From positions 1 to 56,136 of the IMG/VR virus record IMGVR_UViG_3300042987_002630: DNA of 56,136 nucleotides. One strand, written 5' to 3'. Below the pieces are notes generated by a model. The model did not search any database. It saw nothing but the letters and a program-made list of their open reading frames with translations, and was not told the origin of the DNA. Origin of the DNA: a virus. Shown here piece after piece: positions 17,048 through 25,593 of the stretch. Both the position numbers and the translations under genes were made by a program. Within the stretch, counting starts at the first letter, position 1. Each line of letters starts with the position of its first letter.

Positions 17048-17311
17048 TTGAAGAATACAAAAAACATCATAGAGGAATTGGGTCAGCTGGTGCCTGTGAA
17101 AAACAAGCACACTGTCATGGAAGCAAGAGCCATGCATGTGATCAGCAGTGCTATCAATCTGATTGAAAGCCTTAAGGCCAATTATTCTTCAGAACTAGCG
17201 GAAGATCTAGCCAAACGCTTGATCAAAAGCATCATTAGCGAAGATCCTCAAAAATTTCAACGCAAACTCGTTCAAATCAAAAAGCAGGAAAAACAAAATG
17301 GCAAGCAATGA
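17048..17311 (+). CDS. small helical protein, start uncertain
   Basis: The frame is open from 16979, but a late-promoter-like GATAAATA at 17012-17019 lies inside it. A start downstream of this is therefore more likely, for example TTG at 17048 with GGA upstream (87 aa). Sequence is helical (NIIEELGQLVPVKNKHTVME, SSAINLIESL, EDLAKRLIKSI) with a basic tail. The stop overlaps the next ATG by 14 nt. No function recognised; the gene heads a run of probable virion or assembly genes. Confidence 0.55.
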   Translation: MKNTKNIIEELGQLVPVKNKHTVMEARAMHVISSAINLIESLKANYSSELAEDLAKRLIKSIISEDPQKFQRKLVQIKKQEKQNGKQ

Positions 17312-18074
17312 TGCTGAATTAATTCGTAAAATGATCAATGTTGTGGAGAAAACAAAAGATATTCAATCTACTGCTCTAATGGAAGGGCAAGAGGTTGAAG
17401 AAGCTTTTCCAGTTCTCAAACAAGCTGTCCAGAGTAAATTACTTGGACTAGCTGGCAAATTCAGCCGACGTATGGAAGGCCAAAATCAGGCTAAAAAGGC
17501 ATTAGTTCCCTATCTTAAAATGTTTGTCACCCAAATGGGCAGAAAAAATCAAGATTGGGATACAGTAACTTGGCGCACAGTATTGAATTACATGATCAGC
17601 AATGCAAGTTTAAGATTGCCATTGGGTGAATTTGAACCTCAGCAATTGAAATCACAAGACATAACAAACATCATTGCGGATGATCTTGCGCGCAAGAGAA
17701 TTCAAAAATATATGGGAAGTCAAGGCCCTTTGTTGAACAGCCTTATGCCAAAAAATATTTCCAGCAAAATGAACATGCCTGTTGCTGGAAACCAGGGTAA
17801 AGCAGCGGCACAAAACTTGATCACAGGGTTGTTTATGGAAGCCATTCAAGTGATGTTTGATAAGGCACAAGAATCACCAGAATATAAGGGGCCAGCACAA
17901 CCCCAGGCTGCGCCTGCCGCAGCCCCAGTACCAGCACAGCCAAGTACAACCCCTGCAGCACCAACAAGTGGAGGAGCACCAACGTCAGCAGCCGGAGCAG
18001 GTGGGGCACCAGCAGGAACACCAGCTCTTACAGCTGCTGAAATTACAACTATCAAGCAATTGTTAGGATTGTGA
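17298..18074 (+). CDS. protein with Ala/Pro-rich C-terminal linker
   Basis: 258 aa. Residues 1-195 are helical and mixed. Residues 200-245 are a low-complexity Pro/Ala/Gly linker (for example APVPAQPSTTPAAPTSGGAP), ending in a short helix LTAAEITTIKQLLGL. Such linkers are common in internal head or scaffold-like proteins of environmental T4-like phages. Local GC rises in the linker because of the Ala/Pro/Gly codons. Its stop is 1 nt before the next ATG. Function unknown. Confidence 0.6.
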   Translation: MASNDAELIRKMINVVEKTKDIQSTALMEGQEVEEAFPVLKQAVQSKLLGLAGKFSRRMEGQNQAKKALVPYLKMFVTQMGRKNQDWDTVTWRTVLNYMISNASLRLPLGEFEPQQLKSQDITNIIADDLARKRIQKYMGSQGPLLNSLMPKNISSKMNMPVAGNQGKAAAQNLITGLFMEAIQVMFDKAQESPEYKGPAQPQAAPAAAPVPAQPSTTPAAPTSGGAPTSAAGAGGAPAGTPALTAAEITTIKQLLGL

Positions 18075-18075
18075 A

Positions 18076-19317
18076 ATGACAACCACTATCCTATTTGAAG
18101 ATATCAGAGCCAATAAATTCAAAGATACTCTGTTTGAAACTGTTAGCCATGAGCCCTGGAGTTTGGAATACAAGATCATATTCCTAGAAACTCGTAAAGA
18201 ATTGGGTGTGTTGATCACAGAATGGCTGGATACGTGTGAAAAATATATGCTGTTGACGGAAGCTGCTGATGCAATGACAGATGAGCAAGCTGATGAAATT
18301 ATCAACAGATTCCTTGCTCGCAAGACCTTGCCTCGTACAGCTATTGACAATTTGCATGACAAATTGTCTGGGGGAGCAGAGGGTAAAAAGGGCTGGCTTC
18401 AAAAAACCTTGCAGTCACTAGCATCCAAGTTTTTTGCACCTATTCGCACGGGTTTGGACAAATTAAACAAAATTACTACCTATGCTCCAGTAGATGATTC
18501 CATCCAAATCTTGATTGCCAAGATTGATAGCAAGACCAGTGACAAGATGGTCAAAAAATTGTTGAATATGATTCGCAGCTTCAGCAAAAATAAGAAAGCC
18601 AGTTGGTTGACAAGCGCCGTTTTGATGATCTTGGGTGTGGTACAGTCAATGTGGAGTTTACCGTTTATAGGTACAACCATAATTGGATTGACTGTTTTGA
18701 CTGCGGCAATTCGTATAATTTCCGATCTCATGCAGGGAAAGAGCATAGGATACGCTGTTGGTAAAGCTGTTACACTATTTGGTGCTGGATATGCAGCCAA
18801 AGAACTTTTTGACATGGGCATGAGCTTGTTGAATCAGGTTGAGAATTTACCAATTCCTCCAAAGCCACCCTTAGGAGATATTAGTAGTGATAGTGCCCTA
18901 ATGAACCCTGAAGATCTTGCCGGTCCGGCACGGCCAGCATCTGCTCCGCCGTCAGCGGAGGAGGTGCCGGTGATCCAGCCGGACGATCGCCCCATCCGTG
19001 TCAAGCCCGAGGAGGTTTCGGTCGGAAACGGTCCGTTTGACCCTGAGTCAGCATCTCTTCCGTCAACCGGCAATCCGTACATTGATAAATTACAGGATTT
19101 ATACAGAATGCCTATCAAATCCTATTCTGGCAGTTTCCGTGATGCCTTTGCGGCTGCAAGGAAAGACTTGGGGAGTGGGGGCATATTTTCCTGGACTGAT
19201 CCTGCTACAGGACAAATAAAACCCTTCACTACTAATACAAGAGGAGAAGGGCAATTTGCCAATCTGGCTACAGACGTAGTGAATTACCTCCCGCCGCGGA
19301 AAGCCAGGCGCCTTTAG
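18076..19317 (+). CDS. probable virion protein, 3' end replaced by a TnpB element
   Basis: 413 aa. N-terminal half helical; residues about 175-250 hold two or three hydrophobic segments (SWLTSAVLMILGVVQSMW, IGTTIIGLTVLTAAI). After about residue 280 there is a GC-rich Pro/Ala/Glu segment, then a C-terminal motif SFRDAFAAARKDLG...FSW that recurs at the ends of T4-like environmental-phage virion proteins (a short AFxxARK/FxWxG tail). The final residues YLPPRKARRL-stop are encoded by the left end of the downstream TnpB element, so the native C-terminus has been exchanged for element sequence. Whether much was lost is unclear, because the conserved tail motif is present. Confidence 0.65.
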   Translation: MTTTILFEDIRANKFKDTLFETVSHEPWSLEYKIIFLETRKELGVLITEWLDTCEKYMLLTEAADAMTDEQADEIINRFLARKTLPRTAIDNLHDKLSGGAEGKKGWLQKTLQSLASKFFAPIRTGLDKLNKITTYAPVDDSIQILIAKIDSKTSDKMVKKLLNMIRSFSKNKKASWLTSAVLMILGVVQSMWSLPFIGTTIIGLTVLTAAIRIISDLMQGKSIGYAVGKAVTLFGAGYAAKELFDMGMSLLNQVENLPIPPKPPLGDISSDSALMNPEDLAGPARPASAPPSAEEVPVIQPDDRPIRVKPEEVSVGNGPFDPESASLPSTGNPYIDKLQDLYRMPIKSYSGSFRDAFAAARKDLGSGGIFSWTDPATGQIKPFTTNTRGEGQFANLATDVVNYLPPRKARRL

Positions 19318-20573
19318 GCCCTGGATGGATAGCGGCTTTTTGAATAGATTATATAAATAGATTTATGAAACAGCGATATCGATACAGGATTTATCCAACC
19401 CCTGCTCAAGAACAACAGATGCGTTCTGTGGGCGGAGCAGTGCGATATCTATACAATCATTTCCTACGTGTAAACATTGATGAATATCAATTGAACAAAA
19501 AATTTGTTTGGCAGTTTGACATGTGCAAACAACTGACTGAATTGAAGAAACACAACAAATGGTTATCAGATACCTACAGTCAAGTACTACAACAAAGCAT
19601 AAGTGACTTGGATACAGCACTGAAAAATATGAAAAAGACAGGTGCTGGATTCCCCAAATTCAAAAGCAAATGCACAACACCTGTTAGCTTTAGATATCAA
19701 CAAAATGTGAGAGTTGACAACAACAAGCTATATCTACCCAAGATTGGTCACATCAAGATTGTATTGCATAGGGATTTGCCCACATTCAAGGGTGTGACTG
19801 TAACTCAAACACCACGTGGTTGGTATGCAAGCTTTGTGGTGGATGTGGCAGAACTGCCATTGGTTCAGAACATAACCAACCCGGTGGGGGTGGATGTCAA
19901 CAGCAAATTCACGGCATTGAGCACTGGTGAATTGATTGCCAATCCCAAGCCATTGGGGAAGAAACAAGCACGTATCCGACTGCTACAACGCAAACTATCC
20001 AGAAAACAAAAAGCAAGTAGAAATAGAACCAAAGCAAAACAAAAACTGGCACGAACTCACGATCTGGTTCGCTGCCAAAGAACTAACCATATACATCAGA
20101 CAAGTGCGAGAATAGCCAAATCACATGACCTGGTGTCAGTTGAAACACTGAAAATTGATGAGATGAGACGCAAGAGCAAGCCCATAGCCAAGTGTATAGC
20201 TGATGCTGGTTGGGCTATGTTGATTGGTGCATTGGCCTACAAGTGCCAAAGGCAAGGCCATCATCTCATTCGTATCAATCAGTGGCTACCCAGCAGCAAG
20301 ACCTGCTCCTCATGTGGTGCACGCAAAAGTCACATGGATCTCAAGCAAAGAGAATATCATTGTGATCATTGCGGAATAACTCAGCACAGGGACACTAATG
20401 CAGCCATCAATATTCGCAATTGGGGACATCAACAATGGACAATAGATCATGCAGGGCAGGAACTGCCCCAAGCGCCTGTGGATGTGATGGCAGATATTCT
20501 CGCCAATTGGGGTCAGATATCAGCCACTACGATGAAGCAGGAAGCCACAGCCCTTTAGGGCGTGGTAGTTCAC
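19288..20573 (+). mobile_element. TnpB-only IS200/IS605-like element, complete copy (copy A)
   Basis: About 1286 bp with left end CTCCCGCCGCGG and a CCAGG/CCTGG hairpin region, directly preceded by TTAC (19284-19287), the insertion tetranucleotide known for IS608. The right end carries the CCAC-GCCC/GGGC-GTGG hairpin and terminates TAGTTCAC. It contains tnpB only. Comparison with the copies at 25594, 33690, 54775 and 55200 defines the ends. The last roughly 110 bp, conserved in all copies, overlap the tnpB 3' end and are the expected place of the guide (omega) RNA. A T4-type late promoter TATAAATA (19352-19359) lies inside the element 6 nt before the tnpB ATG. Confidence 0.85.
19365..20558 (+). 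CDS. tnpB: TnpB, RNA-guided nuclease of copy A
   Basis: 397 aa, a normal TnpB length. N-terminal MKQRYRYRIYPTPAQEQQM is the usual OrfB start. RuvC-I Asp in NPVGVDVNSKF; RuvC-II Glu in DLVSVETLKI; zinc ribbon CSSC...CDHC; RuvC-III Asp in QHRDTNAAINI. All catalytic and metal residues are in place, so the nuclease should be active. With no TnpA in the window, its likely role is to cut empty sites and so retain the element, or to act as a homing nuclease among phages. The TATAAATA promoter just before it suggests expression at late times. Confidence 0.93.
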   Translation: MKQRYRYRIYPTPAQEQQMRSVGGAVRYLYNHFLRVNIDEYQLNKKFVWQFDMCKQLTELKKHNKWLSDTYSQVLQQSISDLDTALKNMKKTGAGFPKFKSKCTTPVSFRYQQNVRVDNNKLYLPKIGHIKIVLHRDLPTFKGVTVTQTPRGWYASFVVDVAELPLVQNITNPVGVDVNSKFTALSTGELIANPKPLGKKQARIRLLQRKLSRKQKASRNRTKAKQKLARTHDLVRCQRTNHIHQTSARIAKSHDLVSVETLKIDEMRRKSKPIAKCIADAGWAMLIGALAYKCQRQGHHLIRINQWLPSSKTCSSCGARKSHMDLKQREYHCDHCGITQHRDTNAAINIRNWGHQQWTIDHAGQELPQAPVDVMADILANWGQISATTMKQEATAL

Positions 20574-20592
20574 TTTAGGGGTAGAAAATAAA

Positions 20593-21183
20593 ATGGCAAG
20601 AGATTGGAGAAGTGAATTAGTAGATTTGGGCGATCGCGTGGACGCCCAAGCTATTGTAGATGCAATGACACGTGCAGGATACAACAAACAACAAATCGCA
20701 AAAACATTGGAGGCATTTATGGCAGAAACTCCTGCAGCTGGTCCTGAGGCCAAACCCGATACCGGAACTGTACTAACTGTAGAACAGTTTATTGCTATGG
20801 TAAAAGACCCCAGCAAGATTGAAGAACTCAAACAGATACTTGCCAAGATGGATCCCAAGGCAGTGGCTGATCTTAAAGCCAAAATTGCTCCATTACTTAC
20901 ATCCTCTGATATAAATGCAAAATATGCTCAAGCTCTATCAGCTATGAGAAAATTTACAGCGTTGACAGGTAAAAAATTCTTACCCGCCAAATTATTTGCT
21001 ACTATCTTGGATAACCTGCAAAAAGGACAATATAATAAAGATTATGCAGTAATGGCAGCTAATCAAATTATGACATCGGGCCAGAGGGGATACAATGTGG
21101 CTCGGTTGCACAAACTGTGGGTAGCATACAACAAACTGGGTGCTAAAAAGGGTGGTCCCATGGAAGAGGATTATTCCTACTAA
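20593..21183 (+). CDS. hypothetical protein, possible virion component
   Basis: 196 aa, helical, Ala/Lys-rich, no recognised motif (VDAMTRAGYNKQQIAKTL, MRKFTALTGKKFLP). It begins 19 nt after the end of TnpB copy A, so the element sits directly against its ribosome site and probably supplies or disturbs its upstream transcription. Its TAATG junction with the next gene indicates translational coupling. It lies in the block 17298-22354 of consecutive hypothetical genes with late-gene character. Confidence 0.6.
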   Translation: MARDWRSELVDLGDRVDAQAIVDAMTRAGYNKQQIAKTLEAFMAETPAAGPEAKPDTGTVLTVEQFIAMVKDPSKIEELKQILAKMDPKAVADLKAKIAPLLTSSDINAKYAQALSAMRKFTALTGKKFLPAKLFATILDNLQKGQYNKDYAVMAANQIMTSGQRGYNVARLHKLWVAYNKLGAKKGGPMEEDYSY

Positions 21184-21944
21184 TGAAAATTACTGAAAGC
21201 AGTCTCCTACATAGTATCAGCAGTGCCAGGCGCTACAATGCCCTAGATATTGCTGATTTGTGCTTTTTGTATATGATCACATTGCACATATTGAGATGTG
21301 AATTTGAGTTTGCACCCATGGCAAGAGCATATGCTCATAAAACTTTGGGTTCAGGAGCCTTCAGCCATGTGCATATCAACAACACTGATTTGTATCAATT
21401 GTTGAACATCCTGTTGGCACAAAATGTATTGTGGACGCAAGAATTGAAAAATGCAGAAGCCAGTCATACATTTTTGAGTGACATTTATTTGAACCAATCT
21501 GATGTGATCAAGTTCCTGCGCAACATACAGCAAGGTGGATTCAATGCAGACATGAGCGCTAGACTGTTGTTGAAAATGGAACAGCAATTGAGAATCAGTG
21601 TTACCAACTACAAAAGTGTGAGAAGAATAGCCAGCGACTGGTTAGAGGCACATGTGGACAAGCATGCCAAAGCGTTGGTGGTTACCAGATTATTACAAGC
21701 ATTACGGCACAAAGCCGTCAGCGGGGATTTGAGAACCCAGTTGGAAAAATTAGCCCACAAGCAAGATCTGGAATACAAGGATGCTTGCGATCAAGAAACT
21801 GGCAAAAATTGCACAATTACGCCCACACCAGTTGTAAAACCAAAATCTCCGAGTTTGCTCAAGCAATTGGCAGTGGGCGCGGGATTGGGAGTGGGGGCAT
21901 ATTTGTTGGGCAAGGCCATGTTTGGTCCCAAGGATAACAAATGA
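21183..21944 (+). CDS. hypothetical protein with C-terminal glycine-rich hydrophobic segment
   Basis: 253 aa. Mostly helical (SLLHSISSARRYNALDIADL, LNILLAQNVLWTQELK). The last 30 residues contain LAVGAGLGVGAYLLGKAMFG, a short glycine-rich hydrophobic stretch that may insert into or touch a membrane. It is coupled to both neighbours by start/stop overlaps. Function unknown; possibly an injected or internal virion protein. Confidence 0.6.
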   Translation: MKITESSLLHSISSARRYNALDIADLCFLYMITLHILRCEFEFAPMARAYAHKTLGSGAFSHVHINNTDLYQLLNILLAQNVLWTQELKNAEASHTFLSDIYLNQSDVIKFLRNIQQGGFNADMSARLLLKMEQQLRISVTNYKSVRRIASDWLEAHVDKHAKALVVTRLLQALRHKAVSGDLRTQLEKLAHKQDLEYKDACDQETGKNCTITPTPVVKPKSPSLLKQLAVGAGLGVGAYLLGKAMFGPKDNK

Positions 21945-22354
21945 AAATACGTGAATTACAAGAGGCCATCAAAGGTTGGAAACATGCAGCAAGTGATATT
22001 GCTAGAATGAAAAAAGCAAAATCAGACGCTAAAAAACCAGCCAGGTTGGTAACCCTCAAAAAAAATGGTGCAGAAAGCAAGATGCACGATGCTGTGAGTT
22101 ATTTCCACAGTGAACAAGAAGCTAGAGATCGTCACGCATCAATTGTTAAATTAAATCCAGGGCGTAATATCCGTCACAATCTGTATATAGATGACAAATT
22201 TGTGGAAGTGTTGAATGAAACTGGCAGTGGGGGAGGCACCAGTTCAGGGGCCATAGCCAGTGTTGCCAACCCATTTGGGATTGTCATGCGACGTCCCAGC
22301 TTGTTTGGATATGTTCCTGCAAAAAAACGCAGCAAATCTAGGCAAAACAAGTAA
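21941..22354 (+). CDS. hypothetical protein
   Basis: 137 aa beginning MKIRELQEAIKGWKHAASDI, the MxxxELxEA type of N-terminus common to phage genes translated in series. The middle has a small alpha/beta region (AVSYFHSEQEARDRHASIVKLNPG) and the C-terminus is basic (KKRSKSRQNK). ATGA overlap with the previous gene. Last gene before a late promoter and the beta-rich structural gene. Not recognised. Confidence 0.6.
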   Translation: MKIRELQEAIKGWKHAASDIARMKKAKSDAKKPARLVTLKKNGAESKMHDAVSYFHSEQEARDRHASIVKLNPGRNIRHNLYIDDKFVEVLNETGSGGGTSSGAIASVANPFGIVMRRPSLFGYVPAKKRSKSRQNK

Positions 22355-22357
22355 AAT

Positions 22358-22365
22358 TATAAATA
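22358..22365 (+). promoter_or_regulatory. T4-type late promoter TATAAATA
   Basis: A perfect TATAAATA followed by G, 38 nt before the start of the structural gene at 22403. Confidence 0.75.
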
Positions 22366-22402
22366 GTCATGCAACAATGCAACCTTAACAAGGAGATAAA
22401 TT

Positions 22403-23098
22403 ATGGCCTACGGTCAAACTAACGTAAATGAAGGCGCACGTGGTGGTGAATTCCTCACTGGTGATCTCAGTTACTTCACTATCAAAACTGTTGTTCCTTG
22501 CTATCCTACCAATGTCAAGGCCCCTCTTGCTACTGCCCTCAAGGCACGCAACTGGACCAGCCTCTCTGCTGCCCGCACCATAACCGTGGTGGACGGCAAT
22601 GGAGCTAGTGTTACTTATGACACCGATGCAGAATACACAAGTGCCTACAACAAGCAACAGAATTTGGATACTCTGATGGCTGTGTTTTCAACTGGTGCCA
22701 ATCCAGTTGTTGTCAACATCAGTGCCGCAATCAGTGCCGATCCCAGCGCTGCAAATGCTGCATTCCCAGCTACTGCTACAGGCGTAGCCGACAATGAATT
22801 CGGTGCTACATACAACTCAGCCAACACCGCAATCTACACAATCAACATTGTTACTGAAAAATATCGTAGTTGGTTAGTAACAGGTGTTGGTGCAGGGTCA
22901 AATGCCAATGGGTATGAGTTGTTGTATGCATTGGATGGTGTGCCTGTGTTAGACACAACTGCAACAACTCCTGCAGGTCCGCAAGATGCAACAGGTATTG
23001 CTATTTCTGTGGCTACTGGTGCATTTGTTGTGGCTGGTGCAAGTGCAGACAACAACATCGTTGCTATTGCTAGCGACACACTACCCAAAGTTGCCTAA
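22403..23098 (+). CDS. abundant-type virion structural protein
   Basis: 231 aa, Ala/Thr/Asn/Val-rich and beta-like (GGEFLTGDLSYFTIKTVV, TGANPVVVNISAAIS, TGIAISVATGAFVVAGAS). It has an optimal ribosome site (AAGGAGAT, 6 nt before ATG), its own perfect late promoter and its own terminator, so it is a monocistronic, probably highly expressed late gene. Codons are more GC-rich and regular (ACC, GCC, AAC) at the 5' end than in neighbouring genes, consistent with high expression. Probably a capsid, decoration or tail-surface protein; identity not resolved. Confidence 0.7.
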   Translation: MAYGQTNVNEGARGGEFLTGDLSYFTIKTVVPCYPTNVKAPLATALKARNWTSLSAARTITVVDGNGASVTYDTDAEYTSAYNKQQNLDTLMAVFSTGANPVVVNISAAISADPSAANAAFPATATGVADNEFGATYNSANTAIYTINIVTEKYRSWLVTGVGAGSNANGYELLYALDGVPVLDTTATTPAGPQDATGIAISVATGAFVVAGASADNNIVAIASDTLPKVA

Positions 23099-23121
23099 CC
23101 TACCTGGGTAGATCATCCTTC

Positions 23122-23145
23122 AAAAGGCGCAGCAATGCGCCTTTT
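23122..23145 (+). terminator. intrinsic terminator after the structural gene
   Basis: AAAAGGCGCA / TGCGCCTTTT 10-bp stem with a GCAA tetraloop, ending in TTTTGTTGT. Confidence 0.85.
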
Positions 23146-23181
23146 GTTGTCTCTGGTAGAATATCTCTTAAATAGCTGATC

Positions 23182-23340
23182 ATGAAAGTAGACAATCTCG
23201 ACAACAAACTTTGTAAGACTGTGTTTGTTCGCAAAAATGGCGCAGTCAAGGCAGTCAAAATTCCCATAAAAGTCAAACCAGTTTTGGCTCAAACCCCCAT
23301 GTTCCCTATTGAAAGGCCCACCACAGATGGCACAAAATGA
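23182..23340 (+). CDS. small basic protein (52 aa)
   Basis: ATG at 23182 follows a CTTAAATAG late-type core (about 23167-23175). The product is short and basic with alternating strands (KTVFVRKNGAVKAVKIPIKV). Its 3' end overlaps the start of the next gene (MAQNEL, ATG 23327) by 14 nt, which supports real translation. Not recognised. Confidence 0.5.
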   Translation: MKVDNLDNKLCKTVFVRKNGAVKAVKIPIKVKPVLAQTPMFPIERPTTDGTK

Positions 23341-24280
23341 ACTAGCAAAAAAGGTCAGTAGCCTTGTAGATCTCAGCATAAGTCGTGTGAAGGCAAGCAT
23401 GGACAAACTGCATGTTGAAGAATTGATCAATCTGTCTGCAGCCGTGGATCAACAAGATCAATCAGCTGTAAGAGCTATTTTGGATCAGGCCCAGCCAGAA
23501 ACCCAACTCAAGTTGACTGCCCAACAAACTCTCCGAGAGATCAATCGTATGGGCAAAGATTTGCTGAAAAAACACCAGCCCTTGGACAAAGTATGGGAAT
23601 TGATTGGCAACACCAATATAAATGACTGGAAAATCATGTGGCCAGCTATAGATCAGGATATCATGATATCTTTGTATGTACTAGCAGCTGATCAAGAAAC
23701 TGACAGTATTAGTGCAGATCAAGCAGCAGAAATTCATGATTATGGCCAAGATTTTGTCACCGAATCTCATGTGATTTATCGCAACCAATTATGCGAAGTT
23801 ACAGTTCCTAGAGGACCCAGTCATACCCTGGGGATCAATTATTTGGGGAAAACAAAAATGGTATCACGATCAGAAGTGCAAAAAATACAAGAACATGTGT
23901 TGGGAATGACACAAATGCCTCATTTGGGTAGAATGATGGAATTGGCTGGCATTGGATCCACGCCCAGTGTGCTTGATCATGGCATGACGGAAGATCATTT
24001 GCTTGCTACTCCACATGTGATTGTGCAACTGGATGTGCTGGACCCTTACCAAACTAGAGTGAAGGTGCCCAACCTGGATGGCACCACCACACTCAAAGGG
24101 TTGCAACTGAGAATAAATCGTTTGCAAAAGGAACTACAAGCACAAATCAACAAAAGTTTGTATGATCATGCAGAACACACATGCGAGCGGTTGAAAAACA
24201 GCTTGTATGCCATGCGTGTTGCCTTGGATTATTTGGACACCCAAACCACCCTTCAAGAGATGTCCAGTGAAAATCGTTGA
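23327..24280 (+). CDS. hypothetical protein, helical
   Basis: 317 aa from MAQNELAKKV (23327), preferred to an in-frame ATG at 23309 which would add six residues. Helical N-terminus; a central region with HVIYRNQLCEVTVPRGP and NYLGKTKMV that could be a small SH3-like beta barrel; a C-terminal coiled coil (LQLRINRLQKELQAQINKSL). Probably part of the same late transcription unit as the small basic protein and the two genes that follow. No function recognised. Confidence 0.6.
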   Translation: MAQNELAKKVSSLVDLSISRVKASMDKLHVEELINLSAAVDQQDQSAVRAILDQAQPETQLKLTAQQTLREINRMGKDLLKKHQPLDKVWELIGNTNINDWKIMWPAIDQDIMISLYVLAADQETDSISADQAAEIHDYGQDFVTESHVIYRNQLCEVTVPRGPSHTLGINYLGKTKMVSRSEVQKIQEHVLGMTQMPHLGRMMELAGIGSTPSVLDHGMTEDHLLATPHVIVQLDVLDPYQTRVKVPNLDGTTTLKGLQLRINRLQKELQAQINKSLYDHAEHTCERLKNSLYAMRVALDYLDTQTTLQEMSSENR

Positions 24281-24287
24281 ACTCATA

Positions 24288-24500
24288 ATGGGCATAAACA
24301 CCATGCTCAGCAATGAGCAATATGCACTCTTGAAACACATACAACAACATCATCAGGGGTGTGTGTTACGCAAGCTCCTAAGTGAACGTGATCAAATGGT
24401 TGCCAACCAATTGGTCCACATGCAGGTGTTGACAAGAATACTTGATCAAGGCAAAATATGTTATCAGTTGCCTGACATTGACCAATCTTGGAGGTTATAA
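24288..24500 (+). CDS. small helical protein (70 aa)
   Basis: The start is ATG 24288 or 24303. Helical, with MLSNEQYALLKHIQQHH and LLSERDQMVANQLVHM, resembling a winged-helix-sized mini domain but without a clear motif. It lies between two tightly packed genes, and its stop is 1 nt before the next ATG. Confidence 0.45.
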   Translation: MGINTMLSNEQYALLKHIQQHHQGCVLRKLLSERDQMVANQLVHMQVLTRILDQGKICYQLPDIDQSWRL

Positions 24501-24501
24501 T

Positions 24502-25173
24502 ATGAGCACAGTGAGTTTGCAAGAACAACAGGCTATGGCAAGACTGTTGGCCATCATGAATGGTCAAACTCCTCCACCTTTGAATGAACAGTTCCACACA
24601 GCTAGTTCTGCACCCGTGGAATTGGCTGGTGCTGGCCAAATAACTGACCAAGACAAAACAGCCATGAAACAAATTTTGTTGAAGTTGGAACAAGCTGTAA
24701 GTGACACTAGCGCGGCCATGCTCAATGAGAGTGCCCAGAATATGCGTGTGCAGGAAGCCCTGGCTACACAGTCTGTGAATAGTGGTGTACGCATTGGAAT
24801 TTACAAAATTGAACAACAAAGGGACGAAAGCCGCATTGCTGGTAAACAGTTCTACAATGTGATCAACAGTGTTAGTAACCATATTGTTGCGCATGAACTC
24901 AGCTTGTATGAGGCAGCTCATGCACTGGTGCGTTATCTAAACAACGGCAAATATTTCAACAGTCCAGAAATTATCCAACTTTTGGAAGCAGAAAGGGCCT
25001 ATACCAGTCACAAAATTGACGCAGTGCGCTATCATCGCATGATGCAACGCGCGATCATAAACCAACAGCACAACAAAGCCCATCTCATGGAAACTCGCAA
25101 ACAGGCCAGCATGGACAGGGCCATGGTTCACAAACAACAAATCAAAAACATACATAACACGCAAATACTATGA
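24502..25173 (+). CDS. hypothetical protein, probable virion/assembly
   Basis: 223 aa from ATG 24502 with GGAGG upstream. N-terminal LQEQQAMARLLAIMNGQ and a long helical C-terminus rich in Gln/His/Met (MMQRAIINQQHNKAHLMETR). ATGA overlap with the IscA-like gene behind it. Function not recognised. Confidence 0.6.
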   Translation: MSTVSLQEQQAMARLLAIMNGQTPPPLNEQFHTASSAPVELAGAGQITDQDKTAMKQILLKLEQAVSDTSAAMLNESAQNMRVQEALATQSVNSGVRIGIYKIEQQRDESRIAGKQFYNVINSVSNHIVAHELSLYEAAHALVRYLNNGKYFNSPEIIQLLEAERAYTSHKIDAVRYHRMMQRAIINQQHNKAHLMETRKQASMDRAMVHKQQIKNIHNTQIL

Positions 25174-25472
25174 TTGTGACCCCTGCTGCCCTTGAGCACA
25201 TACAACAGCATGTGTGTGATCACACGCCCTGGTTTAGGATCACCATACAAGCTGGTGGATGTAACGGGTTTGAAAAAAAATTTCAGCTTACTGATCACAC
25301 AGATCCTGATGATATTACACTCTCTAATATGATTGTTCTGGATCCAATCACCTTTCAAATGCTAGACCATGCTGTGTTGGATTATGAGTGTTTGTTGCAT
25401 CATCAGGGATTGATTTTAAAGATACCACAAGCTACCAGCACATGCGGCTGTGGCAAAAGTTTTGATATTTGA
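25170..25472 (+). CDS. iscA: IscA/ErpA-type iron-sulfur carrier
   Basis: 100 aa, the usual size of A-type carriers. It has the N-terminal VTPAALEHI start, RITIQAGGCNGFEKKFQL with the first conserved cysteine, and the C-terminal CGCGKSF pair. All three Fe-S ligand cysteines are present. Family role: accepts and delivers [Fe-S] clusters to target enzymes. Such genes occur in several environmental T4-like phages. In this genome the only obvious metalloenzymes are ribonucleotide reductase (di-iron) and possibly nucleases, so the client is unknown. It is translationally coupled to the preceding gene. Confidence 0.85.
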   Translation: MIVTPAALEHIQQHVCDHTPWFRITIQAGGCNGFEKKFQLTDHTDPDDITLSNMIVLDPITFQMLDHAVLDYECLLHHQGLILKIPQATSTCGCGKSFDI

Positions 25473-25593
25473 TTGTCAGACATGCGAAAAATTTAGAGAT
25501 GGTGTTTGGTGCAACATACCAACAAATTTTCTTAGCTTCAATCACTCATCCTAATCTGTTGTCTTGGGTGTGAATAGTCTTTGGCAAGAAGAT

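Noticed and set aside
19288-20573. Autonomous IS605 transposon.
   Set aside because: No Y1 (TnpA) transposase gene is present in any of the copies in the window; mobility would need TnpA in trans.
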